From positions 1-48,995 of the forward strand of contig JAEWMH010000056.1 of NCBI GenBank assembly GCA_023393235.1: a stretch of DNA of 48,995 bases, given 5' to 3'. The position numbers and the translations under genes are program-made. The DNA is from Bacillota bacterium (GTDB lineage Bacteria; Bacillota; Bacilli; Paenibacillales; NBRC-103111). The notes beneath the pieces were generated by a model. The model saw only the letters and a list, made by a program, of their open reading frames with translations. It had not been told where the DNA came from and made no database searches. Below, in pieces: positions 32,816-40,765 of the stretch (positions within the stretch are counted from its first letter, which is position 1; every line of letters begins with the position of its first letter).

Positions 32816-33991
32816 TTAAACCTGGCGGATCGCCTTATCCACCTGGACAAGACCCGCTCCCTGGGCCAGGGAGGAGAAGCCGGACAGGCGTTTGGCTGTA
32901 GCCCGGAGCACCCGGCGGACACGGGCCGGACTAAGCTTGCGGTTTTTGGATAAAAGCAGGGCAGCAGCCCCAGTAACGTGGGGGGCGGCCATGGAGGTGC
33001 CGCTCATCTTGCCGTAGCTTCTGCCGGGCAGCGTGGAGCAGATATCCACACCGGGAGCGGTGACGGCAATGCCCTTGCCTCTATTGCTGAAGCTGGCCAC
33101 CTTGTTGCTAATGTCACTTGCCGCCACGGCAATCACCTGAGGCAGACGGGCGGGGAAATCGATTTGGTCGGTGTTGGGACCGTCATTGCCGGCCGAAGCC
33201 ACCATCACGATACCCTTGCGGTAAGCGCGTTCGATCTGCTCCTTTACCGTATCGCTGCCTTCCCGGATACCGAAGCTCATGTTGATGACATGCATATTGT
33301 GGCTGATGCACCATTCCAGTGCCTCCACAATATCCGAAACAAATGCGCTTCCGCTGGCATCAAAAGCCTTAACGGAATACAGGCGGGCTTTGGGGGCCAC
33401 CCCAACTACCCCGAAGCTGTTGTTCAAGGCGCTGGCGGTGCCGGACACATGGGTGCCATGCCCGTTTTCATCCGTATCCGGCGTACCGGCTATGGCGTTG
33501 AACCGTCCGCGGATGCGGAGGTCGGGGTGGGGGCTGATTCCGGTATCGATGATACCGATCCTGACACCGCTCCCCTGATAGGAGCGCCAGACATTGGGAG
33601 CGCCCACCCGCTTGACGCCCCATGGAATGATTTGGGGGGCATCCACAGAGGCGCAAGGCGCCGAGATCCGCACCCGGCGTAAGGATTTCCGGCGGTGCAG
33701 CTTCACCTTCGCGTCATGCTCCACCCGCTTGACCATGCTGTGGGCTGACAATGCCTTTAAGCTTGCCTTGGCCGGAAACCGGCAGACCACCGCATGGGCA
33801 CCCGCCACCTTTTTTACCGGCTTAATGCCCAATGCCTTCAGCTGGGCCAGACAATGGTGATAGCAATGGCTATTTTTCAGGACGACCATCTTGCGCACAT
33901 GCCCCGCACTTTTTTTTCCACTCTTAATGCTGCCTCTGCCGGGCGCTTGCATAATGCCGGCCAGCACATCCCGCATGCTGCTCATTTTCAT
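32816..33991 (-). CDS. Subtilisin-family (S8) serine protease without signal peptide
   Basis: 391 aa. The catalytic triad is Asp in GIIDTGISPHPDL, His in NGHGTHVSGTASA and Ser in MSGTSMAAPHVTG; the oxyanion Asn is in VASAGNDGPN. Residues ~30-95 (RKMVVLKNSHCYHHCLAQLKALGIKPVKKV ... SMVKRVEHDAKVK) look like an inhibitor-I9 propeptide. The start region is basic with no signal peptide, so it is probably cytoplasmic or spore-associated rather than secreted by Sec. ATG 33991 is preferred (8 nt after GGGGAG); ATG 33997 is too close to it. Confidence 0.9.
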   Translation of the reverse strand: MKMSSMRDVLAGIMQAPGRGSIKSGKKSAGHVRKMVVLKNSHCYHHCLAQLKALGIKPVKKVAGAHAVVCRFPAKASLKALSAHSMVKRVEHDAKVKLHRRKSLRRVRISAPCASVDAPQIIPWGVKRVGAPNVWRSYQGSGVRIGIIDTGISPHPDLRIRGRFNAIAGTPDTDENGHGTHVSGTASALNNSFGVVGVAPKARLYSVKAFDASGSAFVSDIVEALEWCISHNMHVINMSFGIREGSDTVKEQIERAYRKGIVMVASAGNDGPNTDQIDFPARLPQVIAVAASDISNKVASFSNRGKGIAVTAPGVDICSTLPGRSYGKMSGTSMAAPHVTGAAALLLSKNRKLSPARVRRVLRATAKRLSGFSSLAQGAGLVQVDKAIRQV

Positions 33992-34143
33992 AACCATCTC
34001 CCCTTGGGTTCCTGATGCATTCTATGGGGGATCGGGACATTTGGCATGGGCAGCAGCATAGAAGGGAATAATAGGTATGCGAACGGGGACAAGGCATAGT
34101 CCATGTCCCGCTGTCATACGTTAACGGTAAGAGGTGAGCCGTT

Positions 34144-34377
34144 ATGATCGTACATGTGCGCAAATGGATTGAACGCATGAAATTTATCACGTTGTTTTTT
34201 GTTTTGGTGATTTTGCTGTATCATATTATGACGCTGGTGGGTCAATGGATGCAGCCCGCTCACCGCCACAGAACCCCGGAGGGCAGTGCCGTCAAGGCTT
34301 TCCGCCATGATTCCGGCACTTTGGATGCGGACAACATGGCCGACCGCCTGCGGCTGTATTATTGGCTGGGAGAATGA
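34144..34377 (+). CDS. yqzK: YqzK-like (DUF4227) small membrane protein
   Basis: 77 aa with one N-terminal transmembrane helix (residues ~13-35, MKFITLFFVLVILLYHIMTLV). A short soluble tail ends in DRLRLYYWLGE. The size and position between fur and xerD match Bacillus YqzK; its function is unknown. RBS AAGAGGTG precedes the ATG. It is divergent from the S8 protease gene; a GGGACA/TGTCCC repeat lies in between (34086-34109). Confidence 0.82.
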   Translation: MIVHVRKWIERMKFITLFFVLVILLYHIMTLVGQWMQPAHRHRTPEGSAVKAFRHDSGTLDADNMADRLRLYYWLGE

Positions 34378-34414
34378 TTCCGTTTGGGGGGAGAAGGAAA
34401 AAACAGCCTCTTTG

Positions 34415-34444
34415 TTGAACTTATAATACGAAAGAACGTATGAT
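34415..34444 (+). promoter_or_regulatory. Possible promoter of xerD
   Basis: TTGAAC, 18-nt spacer, TATGAT. The downstream distance to the ATG is short (17 nt). An inverted repeat ATACG/CGTAT overlaps the -10. Confidence 0.4.
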
Positions 34445-34461
34445 AAGGAGCGTAAGAGGCA

Positions 34462-35355
34462 ATGAATCTCCACTTGCAACGCTATCTTGAACTGCTGGGG
34501 GAAGAGCGGGGCTTAGCCTTGAACACGCTCCAGTCCTACCGGCGGGACCTGGCTCAATATCTGGGATATCTGGCGGAGAAGTCCGTCCGGCTGGAGGATT
34601 CCTCGCGCGTCCATATACAGGGCTACTTTCTCCATCTCAAAAAAATGGGGCGGGCATCGGCTACGGTGAACCGGTGCCTGGTATCCATCCGTTCCTTCTA
34701 TCAATACCTCGTTGCGGAGCATGTACTTGACCATGATCCCGCAGTGGGGCTGGAGGCCCCCCGTCTGGAACGGAAAATGCCCTCCGTGCTGACTGTTGAG
34801 GAGGTGGGCCGGCTCTTGGAGGCTCCGCGTACGGATACTCCCCACGGCCTGCGGGACAAGGCGATGCTGGAGCTTCTGTACGCCACAGGAATCCGGGTTA
34901 CGGAGCTGGTTTCCCTGGACAAGGGCCATGTCTACCTGGATATGGGCTTCATCCGCTGCCCCGGAAAAGGCGAGAAGGAAAGAATGATCCCCATCCACCC
35001 GGAAGCGGCTTTGTGGCTGCGGCGGTATCTGGAATCTGTCTCCGGCGGCAAGGATGGAGATACAGGCGCCTTGTTCGCCAATCACCTGGGCGGTCGGCTA
35101 TCCCGTCAGGGCTTCTGGAAGATCATTAAGAAGCATGCGGCGGATTCCGGGATTTTGGGGGAGATTACTCCCCACACCCTGCGCCATTCCTTTGCTGTGC
35201 ATCTTCTGGAGAACGGAGCGGATCTGAAGGCCTTGCAGGAAATGCTGGGCCATGCAGACCTTTCCTCCACTATTATGTATGTGAAATCCAACCCCGCCAG
35301 AATGAAGGATATTTATAACCGGGCCCATCCCCGGACAGGGATGGTTACCCCTTAG
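34462..35355 (+). CDS. xerD: Tyrosine recombinase XerD
   Basis: 297 aa. With a partner Xer protein it resolves chromosome dimers at dif. N-terminal SAM-like DNA-binding domain (LNTLQSYRRDLAQYLGYL) and C-terminal catalytic domain with Arg145 (ATGIRVTEL), His238-x-x-Arg241 (HTLRHSF), the GHADLSST histidine and the nucleophile Tyr273 (IMYV). Full length, no insertion. The context (fur, yqzK, deoB) matches Bacillus xerD (ripX), not xerC. ATG 34462 has AAGGAGCG upstream. Confidence 0.94.
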   Translation: MNLHLQRYLELLGEERGLALNTLQSYRRDLAQYLGYLAEKSVRLEDSSRVHIQGYFLHLKKMGRASATVNRCLVSIRSFYQYLVAEHVLDHDPAVGLEAPRLERKMPSVLTVEEVGRLLEAPRTDTPHGLRDKAMLELLYATGIRVTELVSLDKGHVYLDMGFIRCPGKGEKERMIPIHPEAALWLRRYLESVSGGKDGDTGALFANHLGGRLSRQGFWKIIKKHAADSGILGEITPHTLRHSFAVHLLENGADLKALQEMLGHADLSSTIMYVKSNPARMKDIYNRAHPRTGMVTP

Positions 35356-35371
35356 GGAGGTTTGTACAAGC

Positions 35372-36547
35372 ATGGCTTTCAAACGAATTGCATTGATCGT
35401 ACTGGACAGCGTGGGAATCGGCGAGCTGCCGGACGCACCGTCCTTCGGTGATGCGGGAGCCCATACATTGGGACACATCTCCGAGCATGCCAAGAATTTC
35501 AGAGTGCCGCACTTGGAGCAGCTGGGTTTGGGCAATATTGCCCCCCTCCGCACAGTTCCGCCTGCAGAAGCACCCAAGGCCTATTACGGCAAAATGGCAG
35601 AGCAATCCGTGGGCAAGGACACCATGACCGGCCACTGGGAGATCATGGGCTTGCGCATCAATACTCCATTTAATACATATCCGGAGGGTTTCCCGCCTGA
35701 GCTGCTTGAGGCGTTCAGCCAACGGACCGGCCGTGGCATTCTCGGCAATAAACCGGCTTCCGGCACAGAAATTCTGGACGAGCTGGGCGAGGAACATATG
35801 AAAACAGGCTCATGGATTGTCTATACCTCGGCGGACAGCGTCTTCCAGATCGCCGCCCATGAGGAAATCATTCCGCTTGAGGAGCTGTATGAAGCCTGCA
35901 AAATCGCCCGTGAGCTGACGCTCCGTCCGGAATTCCCCGTAGGCCGCGTCATTGCGCGCCCGTTCGTAGGGCAGCCGGGCGCATTCAAGCGCACTCCCAA
36001 CCGGCATGACTATGCCGTTACACCTCCTGCACCTACGGTGATGAACCGTTTGGCAGAGGCCGGGCTGGACTGTATTGCCGTAGGCAAGATCAGCGATATT
36101 TACTCCGGGCAAGGGGTCACCCAGTCTTACCCCACCAAGAGCAACGAGGACGGCATCAACCGGACCATCGAAGTGCTCAAAAAAGATTTTCATGGTTTGG
36201 TGTTCACCAATCTGGTGGATTTTGATTCTTTGTTCGGCCACCGCCGCGATGTGGAAGGATATGCCGGAGCGCTTATGGAGTTTGATGCCCGGCTGCCGGA
36301 GATTATGGCGCAAATCGGCCCCGAGGATCTGCTTATTCTTACGGCGGACCATGGCAATGACCCGATCCATGCAGGAACAGACCACACCCGGGAATATGTG
36401 CCGATTCTCCTGTACAGCCCGTCATTGACTCAACCGGCCGATACCGGCGTCCGCGATACCTTCGCTGATCTTGGCGCCCTGGTAGCGGATAATTTCGGTC
36501 TGCCGACCATGGAGCACGGGACCAGCTTTTTGGACAAGCTGGTTTGA
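35372..36547 (+). CDS. deoB: Phosphopentomutase
   Basis: 391 aa alkaline-phosphatase-superfamily enzyme interconverting (deoxy)ribose-1-phosphate and -5-phosphate. Metal-binding and catalytic regions: VLDSVGIGELPDAPSFGDAGAHTLGH at the N-terminus, KDTMTGHWE with the phosphorylated Thr, and TADHGNDP with HTREYVPIL near the C-terminus. It begins 16 nt after xerD, with RBS AGGGAGG overlapping the xerD stop. It acts on the sugar phosphates released by the following nucleoside phosphorylases. Confidence 0.97.
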   Translation: MAFKRIALIVLDSVGIGELPDAPSFGDAGAHTLGHISEHAKNFRVPHLEQLGLGNIAPLRTVPPAEAPKAYYGKMAEQSVGKDTMTGHWEIMGLRINTPFNTYPEGFPPELLEAFSQRTGRGILGNKPASGTEILDELGEEHMKTGSWIVYTSADSVFQIAAHEEIIPLEELYEACKIARELTLRPEFPVGRVIARPFVGQPGAFKRTPNRHDYAVTPPAPTVMNRLAEAGLDCIAVGKISDIYSGQGVTQSYPTKSNEDGINRTIEVLKKDFHGLVFTNLVDFDSLFGHRRDVEGYAGALMEFDARLPEIMAQIGPEDLLILTADHGNDPIHAGTDHTREYVPILLYSPSLTQPADTGVRDTFADLGALVADNFGLPTMEHGTSFLDKLV

Positions 36548-36617
36548 GCATCCAAGGCACTCTTTTCCCGGTAAGGAATGAAACCTGAACATCAACCATA
36601 TTCAAGGAGGTACATAG

Positions 36618-37445
36618 ATGGCAGAGAAACATGTATTGGAGCGTATTGAAGAAGCGGCAAGCTATATCGCATCCCGTTCTTCCATCCGTCCGGAAATTGG
36701 ACTGATCCTGGGTTCCGGGCTTGGCGTATTGGCCGATTCCCTGGAGGAAGCCGTTACGGTGAATTACAGCGACATTCCCCATTTTCCCGTTTCCACTGTG
36801 GAAGGACATGCAGGAGAGCTGCTGCTGGGCAAAATCGGCGGGCGTCCGGTGCTGCTGATGAAGGGCCGTTTCCATATGTACGAAGGGTATCAAGGGGAAA
36901 CTGTAACCTTCCCTATCCGCGTCATGAAAAAGCTGGGCATCACCGGTCTTCTGGTTACCAATGCGGCCGGAGGGGTAAACACCTCTTATGAGCCAGGTGA
37001 TCTGATGCTGATTTCCGATCATCTGAACATGACCGGAACCAATCCGCTCATCGGACCCAACCATAAGGAGCTGGGCGTCCGTTTCCCCGATATGTCGGAG
37101 GGATACAGCAAACGCCTGCGCGCCATTGCCAAGGACATCGCCGCTTCCCAAGGACTGAAGCTGCAGGAGGGCGTGTATGCCGGCCTGTTGGGACCGTCCT
37201 ATGAAACACCGGCAGAAATCCGCATGCTGCGCGTGTTAGGCGCCGATGCTGTTGGCATGTCTACTGTATCCGAGGTGGTGATCGCCCGCCACTCCGGGAT
37301 AGAAGTGCTGGGCATCTCCTGTATCAGCAATATGGCTGCAGGGATTCTTGACCAGCCCCTTTCCCATGAAGAGGTTATGGAAACCACTGACCGGGTGAAG
37401 CAGCAGTTCCTGAAGTTCGTCATTCAGCTTATTCCTCAAATGTAA
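36618..37445 (+). CDS. punA: Purine-nucleoside phosphorylase
   Basis: 275 aa trimeric PNP of the guanosine/inosine type. Phosphate-binding LGSGLG, the HFPVSTVEGHAG segment, VTNAAGGVN and ISDHLNMTG, and VGMSTVSEV are all present. Glu196 (in SYETP) and Asn238 (in CISNMA) are the two residues that recognise 6-oxopurines in this family. AAGGAGG precedes the ATG. It releases ribose-1-phosphate that DeoB converts. A paralogue follows 22 nt downstream. Confidence 0.95.
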   Translation: MAEKHVLERIEEAASYIASRSSIRPEIGLILGSGLGVLADSLEEAVTVNYSDIPHFPVSTVEGHAGELLLGKIGGRPVLLMKGRFHMYEGYQGETVTFPIRVMKKLGITGLLVTNAAGGVNTSYEPGDLMLISDHLNMTGTNPLIGPNHKELGVRFPDMSEGYSKRLRAIAKDIAASQGLKLQEGVYAGLLGPSYETPAEIRMLRVLGADAVGMSTVSEVVIARHSGIEVLGISCISNMAAGILDQPLSHEEVMETTDRVKQQFLKFVIQLIPQM

Positions 37446-37467
37446 CGACATCCGGGAGGGTATACAC

Positions 37468-38331
37468 GTGTCTATAAATGTAAATGAAGGTACTTATGCA
37501 CAAGTCCGGGAAGCCAGCCAGGCCATCCAGGGCAAGCTGGGCCAGGTCCGTCCTGCCATCGGTTTGATTCTCGGTTCGGGACTGGGAGATTTAGCCGACC
37601 AGATTCAAAATCCCATTGTGATTGATTATCACGACGTTCCGCATTTCCCCGTATCCACCGTGGAAGGACATGCCGGCCGGTTTGTGGTAGGCGAGCTGGA
37701 GGGACGTACGGTGATCGCCATGCAGGGGCGGTTCCATTTCTACGAAGGCTACAGCATGAAAAAGGTGGTATTCCCCGTATATGTAATGCGGGAGCTGGGT
37801 GTGAAAACACTGGTTATCACCAACGCGGCAGGCGGGATGAACCGGAATTTCCGTGCGGGAGACCTGATGCTGATTTCCGACCACATCAATATGACCGGTG
37901 CCAGTCCCTTGATCGGCCCGAATGATCCTGAGCTGGGTGTGCGATTTCCCGATATGTCCCAGGCATATAACCGGGAATACCGCGCCTTGGCCAAAAAGCT
38001 GGCTGCTGAGGTTCGGGATGACGCCGGACAGCCTCTGGTGCTGCAGGAGGGCGTATATTGCGGCATCAGCGGTCCGGCTTATATGACACCGGCGGAGCTG
38101 ATGATGCTGGCCCGAGTCGGCGGCGATGCAGTAGGCATGTCCACCGTGGGCGAGGTTATTGCTGCAAGTCATGCAGGGCTGAAGGTGCTGGGCATCTCCT
38201 GCATCACCGATATGGCCATCGGCGAGGAGCTGGAACCCCTGACCCATGAGCAGGTAATGGAAGTGGCCACCCGCACCAAGCCCAAGTTCCAGGCGCTGGT
38301 GAAGGCATTTGTGCGGCAGGTTGAGGTATAA
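37468..38331 (+). CDS. Second purine-nucleoside phosphorylase paralogue, altered base site
   Basis: 287 aa, colinear with the preceding PNP and clearly paralogous. The phosphate and sugar sites are kept (LGSGLGDL, HFPVSTVEGHAG, ITNAAGGMN, VGMSTVGEV). At the purine site the conserved Glu becomes Met206 (AYMTP) and the conserved Asn becomes Asp248 (CITDMA). Asp at this position is associated with 6-aminopurine (adenosine/methylthioadenosine) recognition in related enzymes, so a different base preference is likely. The start is GTG with GGGAGGG upstream. It is followed by a terminator-like hairpin. Confidence 0.93.
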   Translation: MSINVNEGTYAQVREASQAIQGKLGQVRPAIGLILGSGLGDLADQIQNPIVIDYHDVPHFPVSTVEGHAGRFVVGELEGRTVIAMQGRFHFYEGYSMKKVVFPVYVMRELGVKTLVITNAAGGMNRNFRAGDLMLISDHINMTGASPLIGPNDPELGVRFPDMSQAYNREYRALAKKLAAEVRDDAGQPLVLQEGVYCGISGPAYMTPAELMMLARVGGDAVGMSTVGEVIAASHAGLKVLGISCITDMAIGEELEPLTHEQVMEVATRTKPKFQALVKAFVRQVEV

Positions 38332-38354
38332 AGCGGGACAATGGAATATTTAGA

Positions 38355-38404
38355 AAAGACTACTCAGCACCGTGAATGTTTATCGGGAAGAGTAGTCTTT
38401 CTTT
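38355..38404 (+). terminator. Terminator-like hairpin before pdp
   Basis: A perfect 11-bp stem AAAGACTACTC (38355-38365) / GAGTAGTCTTT (38390-38400) with a 24-nt loop, followed by CTTTG. The T-tract is modest, so it may be a partial terminator between the PNP genes and pdp. Confidence 0.65.
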
Positions 38405-38431
38405 GACTTTTAACGTAAAGGGGCGCTATTC

Positions 38432-39766
38432 ATGCGTACAGTGGATCTGATCCAGAAAAAAAGAGACGGACGCGAGCTGGCCCGGGAGGAAATCCAATTT
38501 CTGATTGAGGGCTACACCAAGGGGGAAATTCCCGATTACCAGATGGCGGCATGGGCGATGGCAGTGTTCTTCCAGGGGATGAGCGCCCGGGAAACGGCGG
38601 ACTTGACTCTCGCTATGGCCGCTTCCGGCGATATGCTGGACTTAAGCCCGATTCTCGGGATCAAAACGGACAAACATTCCACCGGCGGTGTCGGTGATAC
38701 GGTTACGCTGGTACTGGCTCCTCTGGCAGCATCAGCCGGTGTGCCTGTCGCCAAAATGTCCGGACGTGGTCTGGGCCATACGGGCGGAACTATTGACAAG
38801 CTGGAGTCCATTCCGGGCTTCTCCACCGAGATGTCTCCGGATGACTTCATCAGTCAAGTGAACACACACGGAGTGGCGGTGATCGGCCAGTCCGGCAATA
38901 TTACCCCGGCGGACAAGAAGCTGTACAGCCTCCGTGATGTGACGGGAACGGTGAACTCCATACCGCTGATTGCCAGCTCCATTATGAGCAAGAAAATTGC
39001 TGCGGGGGCGGATGCTATTGTTTTGGATGTGAAAACCGGCAGCGGCGCCTTTATGAAAACACTGGAGGACTCCATCCGGCTGGCGGAGGCTATGGTCAGC
39101 ATCGGCACAGAAACGGGGCGGGAGACGGTGGCTGTAATTACGGATATGGAGGAGCCCCTGGGAACGGCTGTTGGGAATGCCCTGGAGGTTCGGCTTGCCG
39201 TGGAAACCCTGCAGGGCAAAGGGCCCGCGGATCTGGTGGAAACCTGTCTGACCTTGGGCTCCCATATGCTGGTGCTTGGCGGCAAGGCCGATAGTGCGGA
39301 AGAAGCCAAGGATATCCTGCGGAGGAAGCTGGCCTCAGGAGAAGCCCTGGCTAAATTTAAGGAATTTGTGGCGGCCCAAGGGGGGAATCCGGCGGTTGGA
39401 GACGATCCGGGCCTGCTGCAGGTATCGCCCCGCCATGTAACAGTACCGGCGCCGCGGAACGGCTATGTGGGCCATATCACGGCCGAGGAGATCGGCCTGG
39501 CCGCCATGGAGCTTGGTGCAGGACGGGAAACCAAGGAATCTGTGATAGACCTATCCGTTGGTGTGCAGCTTTTGCGCAAAACGGGGGATGCTGTTCAAGA
39601 GGGTGAGGGGCTGGCGGTGCTGTATGCAAAGGAAGAACAGAGCCAGGAGTCGCTGGATCGTATTGCCAAGCGGGTTCAGAATGCATATCTACTGCAGGAT
39701 GAAACGCCGGAGCACCGGAAGCTGGTTTATGCTGTAATCAGCAAAAATGGGGTAAGCTACCCGTGA
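38432..39766 (+). CDS. pdp: Pyrimidine-nucleoside phosphorylase
   Basis: 444 aa, phosphorolysis of uridine and thymidine to base and (deoxy)ribose-1-phosphate. Phosphate loop KHSTGGVGDTVTLVLAPLAAS, nucleoside-binding MSGRGLGHTGGTIDKLESIPGF, and KTGSGAFMKTLEDSIRLAEAMV are all present, and the C-terminal domain (PRHVTVPAPRNGYVGHI) has the usual barrel-hybrid layout. It completes a nucleoside catabolic set with deoB and the two PNPs. Confidence 0.96.
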   Translation: MRTVDLIQKKRDGRELAREEIQFLIEGYTKGEIPDYQMAAWAMAVFFQGMSARETADLTLAMAASGDMLDLSPILGIKTDKHSTGGVGDTVTLVLAPLAASAGVPVAKMSGRGLGHTGGTIDKLESIPGFSTEMSPDDFISQVNTHGVAVIGQSGNITPADKKLYSLRDVTGTVNSIPLIASSIMSKKIAAGADAIVLDVKTGSGAFMKTLEDSIRLAEAMVSIGTETGRETVAVITDMEEPLGTAVGNALEVRLAVETLQGKGPADLVETCLTLGSHMLVLGGKADSAEEAKDILRRKLASGEALAKFKEFVAAQGGNPAVGDDPGLLQVSPRHVTVPAPRNGYVGHITAEEIGLAAMELGAGRETKESVIDLSVGVQLLRKTGDAVQEGEGLAVLYAKEEQSQESLDRIAKRVQNAYLLQDETPEHRKLVYAVISKNGVSYP

Positions 39767-39786
39767 GGAAAGGCGGCGGATGATGG

Positions 39787-40623
39787 ATGAACGGTTATGA
39801 GCAGCGTTTTCCGAATCTGACCCGGCCTATTCTGATCGAGCAGCCGTTAATGGAGCCGTCGGCGGACGTGACCGATGCTTTTGCCTGGGATGAGGTGGCC
39901 TGTCGGAAGATGGGGAGCGGTGAGCTTCCTCCTTTGGTGCGGATCTGGCGCCATCCCCGGGCTTTGGTTCTGGGCCTGAGGGACCGGCGGCTTCCCTATG
40001 CCGGAAAAGCCATGGAGACCCTCCGCAAGGAGGGCTTCTCCGTAGGGGTTCGGAATTCCGGAGGGGCTGCAGTTCCGTTAGATTCGGGAGTAGTGAACAT
40101 TTCGCTGGTTCTCCCTTATGTGCAGGGGGCAAGAATGGACTTCCACCAGGAATTCCGTTTGATGGCCCAAGTGATTGCCGATGCGGTCAAGCCGTGGAGC
40201 AAGGAGGTCCTGGCTGGAGAGATCCGGGGCTCCTTCTGTCCGGGCGAATATGACCTGGCCTTGTCCGGCAGGAAGTTTTGCGGGATTGCCCAACGGCGGC
40301 AGCTCAAGGCATGCGTGGTGTCCGCTTTTGTCCTGGTGGAAGGAAGCGGAGAGGCAAGAGGGCAGCTGGCGCAGCGATTCTACAGGGAGGCTACTGGAGG
40401 GGAAGCCCATACCGATGATCCCGGGGTGGTACCGGCCAGTATGGCCAGTCTCCAGGAACTGGCTGGCGTTCCTTCGGCAGAGGCTTTTATGGACAGCTTG
40501 CGGAGGCTGCTGGCGGCGGAGGGAAATGCCGGCAAAGATGGAGCCGGGACTTTTGGCGGAGTAGAATCTTCAGACTTAGATAGCATGAGGGATGAATTGA
40601 AGCGTAGATATGACCATGATTAA
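39787..40623 (+). CDS. lipL: Octanoyl-[GcvH]:protein N-octanoyltransferase LipL
   Basis: 278 aa member of the BPL/LplA fold. LipL moves octanoyl from GcvH to E2 subunits in the Bacillus lipoate assembly pathway. Motifs: VRIWRHPRALVLGLRDRRLPY, VRNSGGAAVPLDSGVVNISL (octanoyl pocket), and SFCPGEYDLALSGRKFCGIAQRR with the catalytic cysteine at residue 151. The alternative LipM is of similar size, but the CPGEYDL string favours LipL. It precedes the PDH operon, whose E2 is one of its substrates. ATG 39787 follows GGCGGCGG; the 5' end is only 20 nt after pdp. Confidence 0.87.
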   Translation: MNGYEQRFPNLTRPILIEQPLMEPSADVTDAFAWDEVACRKMGSGELPPLVRIWRHPRALVLGLRDRRLPYAGKAMETLRKEGFSVGVRNSGGAAVPLDSGVVNISLVLPYVQGARMDFHQEFRLMAQVIADAVKPWSKEVLAGEIRGSFCPGEYDLALSGRKFCGIAQRRQLKACVVSAFVLVEGSGEARGQLAQRFYREATGGEAHTDDPGVVPASMASLQELAGVPSAEAFMDSLRRLLAAEGNAGKDGAGTFGGVESSDLDSMRDELKRRYDHD

Positions 40624-40719
40624 ATAAAAAGTTATATATTTTTGTCTTTTTTCAGAAAATACCTCAAAAAATTCGTTTTTCTTCGCAGGATGTCTTAGAA
40701 TGAGGTAAAGGCGGTCTTA

Positions 40720-40749
40720 TTGAAAATGATTCTCATTACAGACTAGAGT
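40720..40749 (+). promoter_or_regulatory. Promoter of the pyruvate dehydrogenase operon
   Basis: TTGAAA (40720-40725), 18-nt spacer, TAGAGT (40744-40749), 17 nt before the ATG. A weaker second option is TTCGTT at 40672 with TAGAAT at 40696-40701. Confidence 0.55.
40722..40740. promoter_or_regulatory. Fur-box-like sequence in the pdhA promoter
   Basis: GAAAATGATTCTCATTACA matches the 19-bp Fur consensus GATAATGATAATCATTATC at 14 of 19 positions, and its TGAAAAT-G-ATTCTCA core (40721-40735) fits the Bacillus 7-1-7 repeat with two mismatches. It overlaps the -35 and the spacer, so binding would block RNA polymerase. A fur gene lies in this window. Confidence 0.6.
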
Positions 40750-40765
40750 AAGGAGTGGAAATAGG

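Noticed and set aside
34426..34444. LexA-like box (GAAC-N4-GATA) in front of xerD
   Set aside because: Only one half-site fits the GAAC-N4-GTTC consensus; the ATACG/CGTAT repeat is short and may be chance.
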